A stretch of 64,000 bases of DNA from contig JBAVVD010000009.1 of assembly GCA_049697115.1 (NCBI GenBank), positions 171,257 through 235,256 of the forward strand, read 5' to 3'. Both the position numbers and the translations under genes were made by a program. Below, one piece after another: positions 8,087-15,692 of the stretch. Origin of the DNA: JBAVVD01 sp049697115 (GTDB lineage Bacteria > Acidobacteriota > Aminicenantia > Aminicenantales > UBA4085). Within the stretch, counting starts at the first letter, position 1. Each line of letters starts with the position of its first letter. A model generated the notes under the pieces. It did no database searches and had not been told where the DNA came from. It was given only the letters and a program-made list of their open reading frames with translations.

Positions 8087-9346
8087 TTATCTGAGGTCCA
8101 CCCAGTTCTCCATGAACCTGCGGTTGCTGCCCTTTTCTCCTTCGCTTAAAAGTGACTCAAAGATGGCCTTGAGGTGAGCGTAAGGGAGAGTGCCGATGAC
8201 CATGCGGTTGTTGATAATCAGTGTCGGCGTGGAGCGGATGCCGTGGGCATATTGACCGGAGGTCTTCTCGTATTCTGCGCCGGTATTGATGATGCGCTGG
8301 ACCAGATCGCGGGTGGCCGGATCGGTCAGCGCCATTTCCACGCCGTATTTTCTGGCCAGAGCCATCCGCCATTCCGGACTCTTCGCCTCCTGGAAATTCT
8401 TGAAAATGGTGTCATGTATCTGGTTGAATTGAACCGGATTATAGGCGGCTATGTAAGAAAGTTCGCACGCGCCCGGATGTTTATCTTTGTCAACGACCGT
8501 ATTGCATTTGGCGTCGAGCGGAAAAAACTGAAAAGCAATGTTCACTTTGCCCGGGTACTCCTTTTTTAAACGCTCGAGCTGCTCATAAAGGTAAAGGCAG
8601 TCGGGACAGAGGAAATCGGCATATTCGATGATGCGAATGGGCGCATCCTCAAAGCGCTCGGTGGATTTGGCTGTCCAGAAAGGGGAAATGAAGCTGGGAT
8701 TGCTGATTCTGTCCAGGCTGTAATATTCTTTAACCACCCGGGCCGCCACTCCGCCCGATTGGGCATCTGTTTTAGCCTCATAGAAAAGATGAAAACCATA
8801 GGCCCCGGCCGCTGAGACGAGAGCAAAGACGATCATCAACTTGACCGAAGGAGCGAAAAAGCTCCGAAGCCGTTTGGCCACATCCGTCGCTCCCTGTCCG
8901 GCCAATCCATATATCCAGAAGAGAAAAAAGTTAAAAAATGAAAACAGATAATAGCCGAAGCAGAGCAGACAGAGGCTTTTGAGGAAAAACACGGAATAGA
9001 TAAAAAGACCGACGACGCCCAGAATATTCAGCAGAGAAATGAACTTATTGGTTCGCTCAAATCCCCTGGAAGGAAAGAGCGCTCCCAGAAAAACCAATGC
9101 ACCGGCCATCAAACCGAAAAAGCCAAGCGGCACTCCCCGGAAATGGGAAATCGAGGAATAGGCCGAGCTTTCACAGTTAAAAAAAGAACTGATGTCGCAA
9201 AAAGACCCCTTAAAGATGGACTCCGGGAAATTGGCATTGAAAAAGTGCTGGATGGTCATGAAAGAAGCGACGAGCATCCCTGCTCCGGCGATGAGGCTCA
9301 ACAGCCGCCGTCCTCCGGAACCTTCAAGCGTCAATGTTGCGGGCAT
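8087..9346 (-). CDS. VKOR domain fused to DsbA-like thioredoxin domain
   Basis: Predicted disulfide-forming system in one polypeptide of 419 residues. The N-terminal half is a vitamin K epoxide reductase-type quinone-linked membrane domain. It has paired cysteines in CDISSFFNC, a loop serine near SSAYS, and the active CLLC in a later helix. The C-terminal half, after a further membrane helix, is a DsbA-like periplasmic domain with the active site CPDC in EYADFLCPDCLYLYEQL, and the cis-proline region STPTLIINN. AGGAGG eight bases before the ATG supports the start. The fusion should move electrons from folding proteins to quinones without a separate DsbB. Confidence 0.9.
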   Translation of the reverse strand: MPATLTLEGSGGRRLLSLIAGAGMLVASFMTIQHFFNANFPESIFKGSFCDISSFFNCESSAYSSISHFRGVPLGFFGLMAGALVFLGALFPSRGFERTNKFISLLNILGVVGLFIYSVFFLKSLCLLCFGYYLFSFFNFFLFWIYGLAGQGATDVAKRLRSFFAPSVKLMIVFALVSAAGAYGFHLFYEAKTDAQSGGVAARVVKEYYSLDRISNPSFISPFWTAKSTERFEDAPIRIIEYADFLCPDCLYLYEQLERLKKEYPGKVNIAFQFFPLDAKCNTVVDKDKHPGACELSYIAAYNPVQFNQIHDTIFKNFQEAKSPEWRMALARKYGVEMALTDPATRDLVQRIINTGAEYEKTSGQYAHGIRSTPTLIINNRMVIGTLPYAHLKAIFESLLSEGEKGSNRRFMENWVDLR

Positions 9347-9641
9347 TGGAAGCCTCCTGGAAAATTATGAAGTTTGAATTATATCATATCTTTTTCGATT
9401 GACTCTACGCCAAAATTGCGGTTGCATCTTCCATGATGATGGGATGGGGGCGATTATCGAGGGAGGGTGGCACGGCGGAGGGGCTCCCCGCCCGCCCGGA
9501 ACCTCACGGCCTCTCGATCATTCCTGGTCTGACATACTCCAGGAGCGGAGGAGAGGACGGACGGGGAGGAGCCGTGACAGGACCCTATTCCCAATCTAAG
9601 TCACCACAGAAACGGAGAGGCTCCATTCAAGTATCCGGCAT
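9347..9641. other. Intergenic region, G-rich, no gene seen
   Basis: Divergent spacer between the VKOR-DsbA gene and thiD. It contains a G-rich stretch around 9445-9580 and a 35-base copy of a short repeat at 9588-9622. I find no convincing reading frame, and none of the conserved elements of a TPP riboswitch although thiD follows. Confidence 0.5.
9588..9622 (+). repeat. 35-bp intergenic repeat, copy 1
   Basis: About 30 of 35 positions match 47715-47749, including CACAGAAACGGAGA. One copy lies before thiD and the other before the threonine dehydrogenase gene. Whether it is a regulatory site or degraded mobile DNA cannot be decided here. Confidence 0.45.
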
Positions 9642-9671
9642 TTGACAATGGAGCAAAGAGTCTGCTAGATA
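9642..9671 (+). promoter_or_regulatory. Promoter of thiD
   Basis: TTGACA is followed after 18 bases by TAGATA, with an extended TGC immediately upstream. The thiD start codon follows 29 bases later, with GGAGG just before it. Confidence 0.55.
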
Positions 9672-9699
9672 CTCTCATAGGCTTGAAACGGAGGTCCCC

Positions 9700-10476
9700 A
9701 TGAAAAAAAATCTCTTGTCCGTGGCCGGATTTGATCCCTCAGCCGGGGCCGGGATTCTGCTCGATATAAAAGTCTTTGAGGAAATGGGCTTCCGGGGAAT
9801 GGGTGTGTTGACTGCGGTCACCGCCCAAAACACCGTCTCGGTTAAAAACGTCACTCCCCTCCCCCCTTCCCTCATAAAGGAACAATATCGAACTCTTCAT
9901 AGGGACATTTCTTTTTCCGGCATCAAAGTGGGAATGGTTGGCACCGCGGAGAACATCCGGGCGATTGGGCGCATTCTGGCCGAAAATACAAATATTCCAA
10001 GAGTCATCGATCCTGTTTTCCGGTCGAGCTCGGGGACATGGCTCCTGGAAAAAGGAGCGATCCCGGCCTACCTGAGAGAAATCCGGGGAAAGGCTTCTCT
10101 CATCACTCCCAATCTGGAAGAGGCCTCTTTAATCACGGGAAAGAAAGTCGATCGCCCGGAAAACATGAAAGAGGCGGCCGAGCGGATTTTCCGCTTCACG
10201 CATATCCCCTGTCTCATCAAAGGGGGCCATCTCGAAAAAGAAACGCTCCATATTCTTTACGACGGGAAAAAAACTTTTCTCTTCGGAAAGAAAAAGATCC
10301 CAAAGAACGTCCACGGAACCGGCTGCTTTTTGGCCTCATGCCTTCTCTGTTATCTGGCTGGCGGATACCATTTGGCCAGCGCGACGGAGCGGGCTGTGGA
10401 ACGGACTTACCTGGCTATCAAAAGGGCGGTCCGCTCCGGCTCCAGCCAGAGTGTCTTTTCCTTCCCCCTCGAATGA
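9700..10476 (+). CDS. thiD: Hydroxymethylpyrimidine/phosphomethylpyrimidine kinase
   Basis: Phosphorylates hydroxymethylpyrimidine and its monophosphate in thiamine synthesis or salvage. It is a ribokinase-fold protein of 258 residues. The N-terminal substrate motif GFDPSAGAGILLDIKVFEE and the C-terminal anion-hole motif HGTGCFLASCLL are both present. GGAGG lies upstream of the ATG. It stands alone without other thiamine genes, which hints at a salvage role. It ends 17 bases before the convergent gene at 10494. Confidence 0.93.
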   Translation: MKKNLLSVAGFDPSAGAGILLDIKVFEEMGFRGMGVLTAVTAQNTVSVKNVTPLPPSLIKEQYRTLHRDISFSGIKVGMVGTAENIRAIGRILAENTNIPRVIDPVFRSSSGTWLLEKGAIPAYLREIRGKASLITPNLEEASLITGKKVDRPENMKEAAERIFRFTHIPCLIKGGHLEKETLHILYDGKKTFLFGKKKIPKNVHGTGCFLASCLLCYLAGGYHLASATERAVERTYLAIKRAVRSGSSQSVFSFPLE

Positions 10477-10493
10477 CTATTCCCATTCTTCAC

Positions 10494-11156
10494 TTATATC
10501 GTGATCTTGAACACGCAGTCCTTTCCCCCCATCTTGAGCGAATCCAGCAGTTCGACCTTCACGGGTTTGCCGATGCGGCGTTCGAAGCTTTCCCTGACGT
10601 ATCCGGTCGAACAGTAGCAGTATGTGGGGGATAAACCGGGAGGGCCTGTTTCGACGATGGGACACATGCAGTAGCCGTCCTGCAGGATGAGTCCCTGAGG
10701 ATTCTGATGATCCCGGCGCCAACTGTGAGTGAAGGTGATGACGGACCCCTCCCGTTTCACCTGATATCCTTGTTTTTCCAGTAAACGCAGAAATGCTTCC
10801 AATTCCTCCTGTGTTGTTTTCTTTTCGCCGGCCACTCCAAATGCTCGAATGAAGCACGATCGTCCGCAGGCCTGCAGCAATCGGACCTTGGTCTCCGGAT
10901 CGAGCAGGGCATCCATGTGCTCCATGAAAGCTTTAATCCACTGTTCAGATTCCTCCACTCTCCTCCAGGCCGGAGATTCGGCCCCTTTGATCATCCGTTT
11001 CTCCAACTCCGGTATCCAACCTTCATCCGCCGGAGACAGATTCCGGGCGATCGGTTTCCTGCGTTCGTCCTGGTCAATGTGCCCAAATCCCAAAGCGGCT
11101 CCGCAGCCGCAGAGGCCGGCATGCAAAGCTTTTTTTAAAAATTGTTTTCGATTCAT
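10494..11156 (-). CDS. Secreted cysteine-rich protein of unknown function
   Basis: I cannot assign a function to this 220-residue protein. The N terminus MNRKQFLKKALHAGLCGCG looks like a weak Tat-type or Sec export signal. The mature part carries clustered cysteines: CGRSC near residue 95, then CMCP and CYC around 165-180. These could bind a metal or an iron-sulfur cluster. The central region alternates charged helices with WRRVEESEQWI. It resembles DUF6144-type proteins, but that is a memory of the pattern and not a verified match. It converges on thiD and is followed on the same strand by another exported protein gene. Confidence 0.65.
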   Translation of the reverse strand: MNRKQFLKKALHAGLCGCGAALGFGHIDQDERRKPIARNLSPADEGWIPELEKRMIKGAESPAWRRVEESEQWIKAFMEHMDALLDPETKVRLLQACGRSCFIRAFGVAGEKKTTQEELEAFLRLLEKQGYQVKREGSVITFTHSWRRDHQNPQGLILQDGYCMCPIVETGPPGLSPTYCYCSTGYVRESFERRIGKPVKVELLDSLKMGGKDCVFKITI

Positions 11157-11201
11157 CGGTCATTCCTCTCTATAGTTCATTCTCAATTTCCCCGGCGATT
11201 C

Positions 11202-12239
11202 TCACCGGATTTTCTCAACTTTCAACGATTGATCCGCTCTGATCTCAAGGTGCGTCACGTTCCCTGATGCGTCTGTAATGAAGTGAAATTCCCAGTTTAG
11301 GAATTGAATGAAGTAATCCTTCTCTGATACCGGTTTGATCTCAATCTTCTGTCCCCACCCGGTTCTTTCCAGCATCAGATGATTCTCCTGTCGGGTGACT
11401 GTATAGATCACATTTGGGAGTTCCGGGTGCCGGTATTCTCCAACACACGCGTCCAGGGCTTCAATGGGGACATCTACTTGTTTTCTGTGCACAAAGAGCG
11501 GCGCTTGGGTGACGGGGAGGACGCAGGCCGGCCATCGGAACTGGGAGTCGTCCACTTCGAGATCGTGTTGAATCTTAGAGAACTCGATCTTCATCTGTAA
11601 ATGCTCTTCCCCCTCGTCCTTGCCCAAGAGTATTCTGAAGGGACGCTTGATGCGTCCGACATCTCGATAATCCTCAAACCGTATCTCACCGGCGCGCCGC
11701 AGGAGCCCTGTGGCGTTGTCAAAAACCAATTCCGTTTGAATTCCGTCCGGAGATGTGGCCATGACAGTCGTGACTTCCCTGTTGCCGATTTTCTCGGATC
11801 CTTGAATCGTCATCTCCGGATAAAACATTTGAATCTTCAACGGAGCCTGGACATCCAGAAGTAACTGCAAATCCAGCCGTTGCCGGGGGCTCATCTGGGA
11901 GACGCTCTCTGTATCCTGAATCCAGGCGGTGGTTCCATCAAAGCCGCAGCAGAGCTGATCCCCCCAGGCGAACGTCAGATGAAATCGCCATTGGTCGGGC
12001 GCTTGAGCGATGATTTCCAGAGGAATCTTTCCAGTGACGCCTCGTCCCATTGTCCCCGTTCGAGTCTCGGTTTTGATCCCTGCGAGCGCGGAACCGCCGC
12101 ACGCCTGGATATATTTTTTAATGATCGGCGATACGGGATCCGTGACGTCACTGGTGAGCACGGCTTTTTCCGTAGAGCCGACGGTCCAGCTGACGGCGGC
12201 GATCAGCATTCCTCCAATGAGCCAACCATATCTTCGCAT
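11202..12239 (-). CDS. Exported LolA-like lipoprotein-sorting-type protein with C-terminal beta module
   Basis: Exported protein of 345 residues with a clear signal peptide (MRRYGWLIGGMLIAAVSW). Residues about 45-245 look like the LolA/LppX half-barrel fold that carries lipids or lipoproteins, with repeated short strands such as WRFHLTFAWGDQLCCGFDG. The last 80 residues form a lipocalin-like or beta-lactamase-associated module (ACVGEYRHPELPNVIYTVT). The start is set by a perfect AAGGAGG six bases upstream, not at the longer open frame. A role in envelope lipid handling is inference. Confidence 0.6.
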   Translation of the reverse strand: MRRYGWLIGGMLIAAVSWTVGSTEKAVLTSDVTDPVSPIIKKYIQACGGSALAGIKTETRTGTMGRGVTGKIPLEIIAQAPDQWRFHLTFAWGDQLCCGFDGTTAWIQDTESVSQMSPRQRLDLQLLLDVQAPLKIQMFYPEMTIQGSEKIGNREVTTVMATSPDGIQTELVFDNATGLLRRAGEIRFEDYRDVGRIKRPFRILLGKDEGEEHLQMKIEFSKIQHDLEVDDSQFRWPACVLPVTQAPLFVHRKQVDVPIEALDACVGEYRHPELPNVIYTVTRQENHLMLERTGWGQKIEIKPVSEKDYFIQFLNWEFHFITDASGNVTHLEIRADQSLKVEKIR

Positions 12240-12673
12240 AATCCCTCCTTCTTTTGTTTCGGTCTTCGCCGTCATCGACAGAAACACATCCAAGAATTTC
12301 ATATAATGTATCCGAAACCACATGTTTCCATCGGGATCAAATGATTATCCATTGACATTTTTCCCCTTATTAAAAAAAATATGAATGCAATATCTGCAAA
12401 AGGTTAATAGAATCGTTAAATGGTTTATCTTTGAGGCAAAAAGCTCAGATCTATCTGCGGGAATCGCCCGGTTTAAATTCCTTGGAGAGACGGAGTGACC
12501 GCTCATCGAATAGTTTGACCGTTTGTGTATTCCGACTTCTCATGTGATCGGGCATCTGATATATCCACCAATGCAGGTGATACACGGCAGTCGACGCCGA
12601 AAAGATCATTACAGTTTCTAGGAAATTTGGTATCCTATTCCCTAGAATCGAAGTGCGAAGGAGAGTCCAAACG
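12240..12673. other. Divergent intergenic region upstream of LytS pair
   Basis: AT-rich around 12340-12430. A TTGACA at 12352 has no good partner -10 element. On the minus strand a reading frame over 12451-12640 reads like real protein (STAVYHLHWWIYQMPDH) but has no start or ribosome site and runs into the kinase gene. It may be a gene fragment, but I could not identify it. Confidence 0.35.
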
Positions 12674-13741
12674 TTGATCCATAGGAAGAAGAGATATCCT
12701 CTGTTTTGGATTCTGCAAACATCCGGATGGCTCCTGTACCTTGCCGCCAGCCTCATATCCTTTTGGGTCAGAGGAAGCCTGACCACATCTATTTTTGTCA
12801 GGTACACGGCTTCCGCGATCGCCGGTTTTCTGGCGACTCTGTCTCTCCGCTATTTCTACAGAAGAATTCAAATCCAGGACCGTTCTCTCTATTCTCTTTC
12901 GCTCATTACCATCCTTTATTCCTTCCTGGGAGCGAACTTCTTGATCTGGATATCGAACTTTTTAAGGTATCCCTATTCGGTCACTAAAGCCCTGACGGTC
13001 AATCCGACCTTCCTGTCTTATCTCAACAGGGTCATCTGGTGGTTCACACCGCTTATTGGATGGAGCGCGCTTTACCTTGGCATTAAATTCTGGCAGGAAT
13101 GGATGATTCAGAAGGAACGGACGGAAAAAGCCAATGCCCTGATACAGACAGCCCAGCTCCAAATGCTCAGGTACAGGATGAATCCGCATTTTCTGTTCAA
13201 TGCCCTAAACTCCATCCGGGCACTGATATCTGAAGACAAAACATCCGCCAAAAGAATGGTCACCGAGCTTTCCGAATTTCTCCGCTATTCATTGGTGAGC
13301 CGGAACTATGAGAACGTTCCCTTTAAAGATGAGATCGAGTCTGTGCGTCATTTCTTTAACATTCAGAAAATGAGATATGAAAATAAACTGGAGGTTGCGT
13401 TTGATATAGACCCGGCGGCTGATGAATATCCCATTGAAAGCTTTCTCATCCATCCCCTGGCTGAAAATGCCATGAAACATGGGATGCGCACCAGCCCCAT
13501 GCCCCTCCAGATTCGAATCAAGGCCAGAGTCCATCACGGAAGTCTTCAGATTGAAGTTATAAACTCTGGATCATGGATCGAACCATCAGATCAAAAAAAT
13601 GAGGGCAAAATCGGCGCAGGACTGGACAATGTGCGCCTGCGCCTGAAAGATTCCTATCCTGAAAGCCATCATTTTGAGATATTCGAAAAGGAAGGCTTTG
13701 TCCATGCGAGGCTAGACATTGAAAAGGGCATCCGGAGATAA
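12674..13741 (+). CDS. LytS/YehU-type sensor histidine kinase, first of pair
   Basis: Membrane sensor kinase of the LytS (His_kinase) family, which works with LytTR regulators. Four hydrophobic helices occupy residues about 10-140. The kinase box is LQMLRYRMNPHFLFNALNS with the phospho-acceptor histidine. The N box is ENAMKHGM and the G box GAGLDNVRLRL. The start is most likely TTG 12674, because AAGGAG lies ten bases upstream. A GTG at 12653 also opens the frame but lacks a ribosome site. It ends six bases before the second kinase and is roughly half identical to it in the kinase part, so the pair probably arose by duplication. Confidence 0.88.
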   Translation: MIHRKKRYPLFWILQTSGWLLYLAASLISFWVRGSLTTSIFVRYTASAIAGFLATLSLRYFYRRIQIQDRSLYSLSLITILYSFLGANFLIWISNFLRYPYSVTKALTVNPTFLSYLNRVIWWFTPLIGWSALYLGIKFWQEWMIQKERTEKANALIQTAQLQMLRYRMNPHFLFNALNSIRALISEDKTSAKRMVTELSEFLRYSLVSRNYENVPFKDEIESVRHFFNIQKMRYENKLEVAFDIDPAADEYPIESFLIHPLAENAMKHGMRTSPMPLQIRIKARVHHGSLQIEVINSGSWIEPSDQKNEGKIGAGLDNVRLRLKDSYPESHHFEIFEKEGFVHARLDIEKGIRR

Positions 13742-13747
13742 CCATTG

Positions 13748-14842
13748 ATGGATTTCAACAAATTGAAAAGCCGCATATCTGTATTCTGGATTTTACACAT
13801 TGCCGGCTGGCTGGCTTACTCGGGAACCGCTATTCTCCTTTTATATAGAGGAATCTGGACGGACATCTTCATGCTTCTGATTATTCTGATAGCCTATACA
13901 ATTGGATTTCTGACATGTATTCCACTCCGCTTCTTCTACAAGAAAATTCGTTTTCACGAACGTCCATTGAAATATTCCATAATGATCGCCGTGGCGGCCT
14001 CTTTTATCGGGGCCAATGTTTGGTTGGGTATAGAAATCGTCGTCGGCCTCATTATCCGTCCCCCTTATGAGCCTGAAATTGCGTTCCTCCAGGGCTACGT
14101 GAGCTTTATTCTCACAAGAGGTATACCGCTTCTGGGATGGACATTTCTCTATTTCGGAATAAAAATCAGGAGGGAATGGAAACGGCAAGAGCAGAGGACG
14201 GAAAAAGCCAACTTTCTGGCGCAGAGCGCCCAGCTCCAAATGCTTCGATACCAGATCAATCCCCATTTTCTTTTCAACTCCATGAACTCCATTCGGGCGC
14301 TGATCGATGAAAACGAAACAAAAGCGAAGGAGATGATCACCGAGCTCTCCGAATTTCTGCGCTATTCCCTGGTCAGCAAAGATTATTCGGATGTGCCGCT
14401 CAAATATGAAATGGAGGCCATTCAGCACTATCTGGCCATCCAGAAGAAACGCTATGAGGACAAGCTCGAGGTGCACTATGAGATCGAACCGCAATCCGGC
14501 GAATATCCGGTCCTGAGCTTTTTAGTCCATCCTCTTGTTGAAAACGCCATCAAATACGGAATGCACACCAGTTCCATGCCGCTTATCATTCATCTGAAGG
14601 CGAAAATCAGGGATGGTGTCCTTCGGATAGAAGTCTGCAATACAGGAAAATGGATCGAATCCGCACGACATGAGGGACAGAGATACGCCGGAACAGGCAC
14701 AGGTCTGGACAATGTGCGCCGTCGACTCGAAAATGCCTTTCCCGGCCGCCACCGCCTCCATATTTTTGAAAAAGAAGGCCGTGTTCATGTACACTTGGAA
14801 ATACGAATGCCCACAGGAGAAGCCGATGAAAAAAACATATAA
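13748..14842 (+). CDS. LytS/YehU-type sensor histidine kinase, second of pair
   Basis: Second LytS-family kinase of about 364 residues with four membrane helices followed by the kinase domain. Its boxes are LQMLRYQINPHFLFNSMNS, ENAIKYGM and GTGLDNVRRRL. Shared phrases with the upstream kinase, such as EQRTEKAN and ITELSEFLRYSLVS, show tandem duplication. The input helices differ more than the kinase part, suggesting that the two read different signals. It overlaps the regulator gene by 17 bases. A TTG one codon upstream is possible, but ATG 13748 is the simpler choice. Confidence 0.88.
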   Translation: MDFNKLKSRISVFWILHIAGWLAYSGTAILLLYRGIWTDIFMLLIILIAYTIGFLTCIPLRFFYKKIRFHERPLKYSIMIAVAASFIGANVWLGIEIVVGLIIRPPYEPEIAFLQGYVSFILTRGIPLLGWTFLYFGIKIRREWKRQEQRTEKANFLAQSAQLQMLRYQINPHFLFNSMNSIRALIDENETKAKEMITELSEFLRYSLVSKDYSDVPLKYEMEAIQHYLAIQKKRYEDKLEVHYEIEPQSGEYPVLSFLVHPLVENAIKYGMHTSSMPLIIHLKAKIRDGVLRIEVCNTGKWIESARHEGQRYAGTGTGLDNVRRRLENAFPGRHRLHIFEKEGRVHVHLEIRMPTGEADEKNI

Positions 14843-15551
14843 CGTTCTTGTCATCGATGATGAACGGCTGGCCCGCAAAGATTTGATCTCCCTTCTCAGT
14901 GCCTATGATCAAATGACGGTTATCGGAGAAGCCGATGACGTTCCTTCAGCCATTAAAGCCATCCAAACGCTGAATCCAGATGTGATCTTTCTGGACATTC
15001 AGATGCCGGGTGATTCCGGATTCGACCTGCTGGAAAAAACCAATGTGGATGCCCATATCATTTTTGTCACAGCCTATGATGAATACGCCATCCGGGCCTT
15101 TGAGGTCAATGCCCTGGACTATCTGCTCAAACCGGTCAATCCCGATCGTTTGGCGAAAGCCCTTGAAAAGCTGGAGAACCAAGAACTGGATATGCCGGCG
15201 AGGATCCGAAAGCTCAATTATGATGATCGACTGTTCGTGATGCTGGGCAAGCATTTCAAATTTTTAAAGGTCAACACCATTCTGAACATCAGTGCCGCCG
15301 GAGATTACTCCGAGGTGATGACCTCTGACGGAACCAGAGGCCTGACGCTCAAATCCATGAAGGAATGGGAAACCCGGCTTCCGATTCAGAATTTTATCCG
15401 GATCCACCGTTCAACAATCATCAACATGGAATTCATAGAAAGGATTGAGGAGTGGTTCAACTACTCTTTCAGAGTCTACATCAAAGGAGTTGAGGAACCG
15501 CATGTGATCAGCCGCCGGTACGCGGCCAAGCTGAAGGAAAGGCTCGGCTGA
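14826..15551 (+). CDS. LytTR-type response regulator
   Basis: DNA-binding response regulator for the two LytS kinases, 241 residues. The receiver domain has DDE at 11-13, the phospho-acceptor D57 in FLDIQMPGDSGFDLL, and the switch lysine in YLLKPVNPDRL. The C-terminal LytTR domain (about 140-240) contains the DYSEVMTSDG and FIRIHRSTIINMEFIERIE signatures. The start is ATG 14826 with AGGAG seven bases upstream, inside the end of the second kinase gene. The regulated genes are not known. Confidence 0.92.
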   Translation: MKKTYNVLVIDDERLARKDLISLLSAYDQMTVIGEADDVPSAIKAIQTLNPDVIFLDIQMPGDSGFDLLEKTNVDAHIIFVTAYDEYAIRAFEVNALDYLLKPVNPDRLAKALEKLENQELDMPARIRKLNYDDRLFVMLGKHFKFLKVNTILNISAAGDYSEVMTSDGTRGLTLKSMKEWETRLPIQNFIRIHRSTIINMEFIERIEEWFNYSFRVYIKGVEEPHVISRRYAAKLKERLG

Positions 15552-15692
15552 TTGAGCCGGCCCGCCTCAAATGAATCAAGCTGGATTATTCATAAATCCT
15601 GGTATTTTTGACTTCTGTCGAAAATTTTGAAGATCAACGAATACACGTTTCCCGAGCCGCTGACGATGTACCACCAGTTGCGAATGGTTTTG

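Noticed and set aside
9347..9699. TPP riboswitch before thiD
   Set aside because: The conserved CUGAGA-type and pyrophosphate-binding elements are not present; a plain promoter and ribosome site explain the region.
12451..12640. Minus-strand frame with protein-like composition upstream of the LytS pair
   Set aside because: No start, no ribosome site and no family recognised; kept only as a comment in the intergenic entry.
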